Positions 62,539 through 64,000 of a stretch of DNA of 64,000 nt are shown piece after piece; the stretch's first letter is position 1; each line of letters opens with the position of its first letter. This DNA is from DASRIA01 sp035650255 (GTDB taxonomy: Bacteria > Actinomycetota > Thermoleophilia > Solirubrobacterales > JBBDJG01), in the NCBI GenBank assembly GCA_035650255.1, contig DASRIA010000017.1:62001-126000 (forward strand), in the 5' to 3' direction. The translations under genes were made by a program, and so were the position numbers. The notes below the pieces were generated by a model, which saw only the letters and a program-made list of their open reading frames with translations, was not told the DNA's origin and made no database searches.

Positions 62539-63338
62539 GCGCCGGGACACCCCCGCGCCGTGCCGCGCCACGGCAGGCGCACGATGCGCTGCGCGTCGTT
62601 GTTGCCCTCGAAGTTCTCCCACACGTGATTCTTCGGGTCGGCGCGGTGCACGTACGCGAAGCACCCGCGCAGGCCCGTGACGTCGATCCACTGCTGGTAG
62701 TACGGCGACGGATACACGTCCGACCAGCCCACCGACGTGCCCAGCGTGACCTCCCGCTTGGTGGAGTCCTGGCTGCAGCCGGGGAAGACGCGTCCGCGGG
62801 GCGAGCGCTTCGAGGCCGAGGTCCGCTTGAGGTCGCGCAGGCAGTAGTGCACCTTGGGCCCCGTGCGCACGAGCTGGTTGCGCGTGCCGTCGGGGTTCAG
62901 CGACCAGAGCTCGAACCGCGCGGCGTCCTGCCATTTCCAGTAGTGGCCCTGTCCCTCCACGTACTTGAAGTAGAGGCGCGCGCCCGTGCGCTCGATCAGG
63001 CGGGTGCCGTCCTGCCTGTAGATGTGCTGGCGCGCGTTCATCGTGCGCGCGCCGCTGCGCCGGCCCCGCAGCATGATCGGTCCTTCTCCCCTGCTCTTGA
63101 GGTTGTTCTCGGCGCGCAGCACGACCCGCCCCTCGTAGCGGTCCAGGGTGAGATTCGCCGGCGTCCCCATCTGGATGTCGGGGCAGCGCAGGCGCCCCGC
63201 GTGGGGCCCGGTGCAGGGGTTGGGCTCGTCCCCGTTGGCGGAGGCGCTGCCCCGCGGCGTGCCCGCCACGTCGCCCGACAGGAGCAGTGATGCCGCCAGG
63301 GCGACCAGCGGGGCAAGGGCGAAGCGGCGCAGCGGCAA
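62535..63338 (-). CDS. Secreted lysyl oxidase-like protein
   Basis: A 267-residue exported protein from TTG 63338 (signal LAPLVALAASLLLSGDVAGT). The C-terminal two-thirds follow the lysyl oxidase fold: RQHIYRQDG, GHYWKWQDAARFELWSL, GPKVHYCLRDLKRTSASKRS, FPGCSQDSTKREVTLGTSVG, WSDVYPSPYYQQWIDVTGLR and FEGNNDAQRIVRL. The Lys of GPKVHYCLRD and the Tyr of WSDVYPSP correspond to the Lys and Tyr that form the quinone cofactor in animal enzymes. The copper site is not intact: animal enzymes have H-x-H-x-H, and this protein has a single His (GHYWKW). It is possibly non-catalytic or uses other ligands. The stop overlaps the VOC start. Confidence 0.8.
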   Translation of the reverse strand: MPLRRFALAPLVALAASLLLSGDVAGTPRGSASANGDEPNPCTGPHAGRLRCPDIQMGTPANLTLDRYEGRVVLRAENNLKSRGEGPIMLRGRRSGARTMNARQHIYRQDGTRLIERTGARLYFKYVEGQGHYWKWQDAARFELWSLNPDGTRNQLVRTGPKVHYCLRDLKRTSASKRSPRGRVFPGCSQDSTKREVTLGTSVGWSDVYPSPYYQQWIDVTGLRGCFAYVHRADPKNHVWENFEGNNDAQRIVRLPWRGTARGCPGA

Positions 63339-63377
63339 GGTCCGCGGAAGGGTAGCGGCAGGCCTCCCGCGGGGCGG

Positions 63378-63845
63378 CTAGCCCGCGGTGCCGGAGTCGA
63401 GCAGCGCCGCCACCGTGTCGCGGCGGTAGTCGAAGATGCGGCGCAGGTCACGGCGCACGAAAGCGACGTGCGCGAGCGCACCCAGCGGACCGTACGGGAT
63501 CGCGTAACGCACCTCGTCGGTCACCAGCGTGCCGCCCTCGACGGGCGCGAAGGTGTGCGTGTGCTGCCAGAGGGCATACGGCCCGCGCACCTGGAAGTCG
63601 GTGAAGCGGCCCGGCGGCTCCCACTCGTCGATCGCCGTCGTCCACCGGATCGGAAACCGGTGCAGTATCAGCGAGTACTCGAGGCGCGCACCCGCCGTCA
63701 GCTTGTCCGGGCGCGGGTCGAGGATCCGGAAGCGCAGCCACGGGGGCGTGATGCGCTCGAGGTTCTCGATCTCCCCGAAGAAGCGGAACGTCTGGTCGAC
63801 GTCGAGAGGGACGCGCTGCTCGCGCTCCAGCAGATGAACCTTCAT
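63378..63845 (-). CDS. SRPBCC family protein (ligand-binding cyclase-like)
   Basis: A 155-residue START-like protein: VHLLEREQRVPLDVDQTFRF (first strand), FFGEIENLERITPPWLRFRI (the conserved start of the SRPBCC/CoxG-type group), GARLEYSLILHRFPIRWTTA, IDEWEPPGRFTDFQVRGPYA and LWQHTHTFAPVEGGTLVTDE, ending VAFVRRDLRRIFDYRRDTVA. The fold binds hydrophobic ligands; the RGPYALWQHTHTF segment is typical of the YndB/CoxG-like proteins in oxidoreductase operons. It lies 39 nt upstream of the lysyl-oxidase-like gene, on the same strand. Start ATG 63845. Confidence 0.82.
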   Translation of the reverse strand: MKVHLLEREQRVPLDVDQTFRFFGEIENLERITPPWLRFRILDPRPDKLTAGARLEYSLILHRFPIRWTTAIDEWEPPGRFTDFQVRGPYALWQHTHTFAPVEGGTLVTDEVRYAIPYGPLGALAHVAFVRRDLRRIFDYRRDTVAALLDSGTAG

Positions 63846-63855
63846 GGAGCGGGGA

Positions 63856-64000
63856 CTATGCCGCTCTCGCGAGCGGCACGTAGCGCAGCCGCGCGGGCAT
63901 GAACGGGATCACGACGCGCTTCACGTACTCGGCGCCGCCCGACACCAGTGCCTGCCGGACCCACGCAGGCGGCACCGGGCTAAACCCGTATTCGCGCCGG
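63856..64000 (-). CDS. C-terminal end of an unidentified protein (partial)
   Basis: The minus-strand frame is open at the window end and stops at TAG (63858-63856). It gives about 47 residues: EYGFSPVPPAWVRQALVSGG, then AEYVKRVVIPFMPARLRYVP and LARAA. A Tyr/Pro-rich, basic, amphipathic C-terminus is all that is visible. It may be co-transcribed with the SRPBCC gene 10 nt downstream. I cannot assign a family from this fragment. Confidence 0.45.
   Translation of the reverse strand, partial: RREYGFSPVPPAWVRQALVSGGAEYVKRVVIPFMPARLRYVPLARAA

Noticed and set aside
1..64000. CRISPR arrays, tRNA or rRNA genes, classical transposases, prophage genes
   Set aside because: No regularly spaced direct repeats, no tRNA-like cloverleaf or rRNA sequence, and no transposase or phage structural protein were recognised on either strand by eye.

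Overview
The window is high-GC, densely coded DNA with short intergenic gaps, frequent GTG/TTG starts and many ATGA/GTGA overlaps. The gene content suggests an actinobacterium close to the Thermoleophilia (Solirubrobacterales-like): an actinobacterial-type ydaO/c-di-AMP riboswitch, a deazaflavin (F420)-type nitroreductase, an ECF sigma factor fused to a SnoaL-like domain, an MprAB-like two-component pair, and many large secreted repeat or propeller proteins. The lineage is inferred from gene content only. No rRNA, tRNA, CRISPR array, phage or classical IS element was seen.

Layout. 1-10 kb is an exopolysaccharide locus: the C-terminus of a BY-kinase-type chain-length regulator, three GT4 glycosyltransferases, a Wzy-like polymerase carrying an N-terminal XRE helix-turn-helix, a Wzx-like flippase, a SAM methyltransferase, a UDP-sugar 4-epimerase and a UDP-GlcNAc 2-epimerase. 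10-19 kb holds stress and housekeeping genes, a secreted protein built from three ~213-residue repeats, a Tat-exported protein and an ECF sigma factor with an adjacent VOC gene. 19-30 kb holds a disulfide oxidoreductase, a MepA-type endopeptidase, MsrB, a two-component system, a membrane protein with a degenerate GGDEF-like domain, a GDPD, a fused membrane/spermidine synthase and an Insig-like membrane protein. 30-43 kb holds secreted proteins, a universal stress protein, a c-di-AMP riboswitch ahead of an RTX-repeat protein, a DUF559 endonuclease-like gene bracketed by palindromic repeats, a secreted hydrolase and an MFS exporter. 43-61 kb is dominated by large secreted enzymes: a PHP-type metallohydrolase, a penicillin-acylase-type Ntn hydrolase, two AlgX/AlgJ-like proteins and three tandem paralogous PQQ-type sugar dehydrogenases. 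61-64 kb is a minus-strand run including a lysyl-oxidase-like protein.

Features that ordinary annotation would miss. (i) A 47-bp imperfect palindrome occurs five times, always intergenic or at gene edges. Two nearly identical copies bracket the DUF559 gene, which starts 4 nt before one and ends inside the other. This resembles a REP/RAYT arrangement but with a Vsr-like nuclease. (ii) A ~230-240-bp structured repeat occurs twice in inverted orientation, 11 kb apart, each time between convergent genes. (iii) A cysteine-containing C-terminal domain of about 182-193 residues, ending in a (G)LFVP/GVFVP tail, is shared by four secreted proteins whose catalytic parts differ. (iv) There are several probable pseudoenzymes: an AlgX-like protein lacking its Ser and His, an SDR lacking Tyr and Lys, a GGDEF-like domain without its signature, and a lysyl-oxidase-like protein lacking most copper-ligand histidines.
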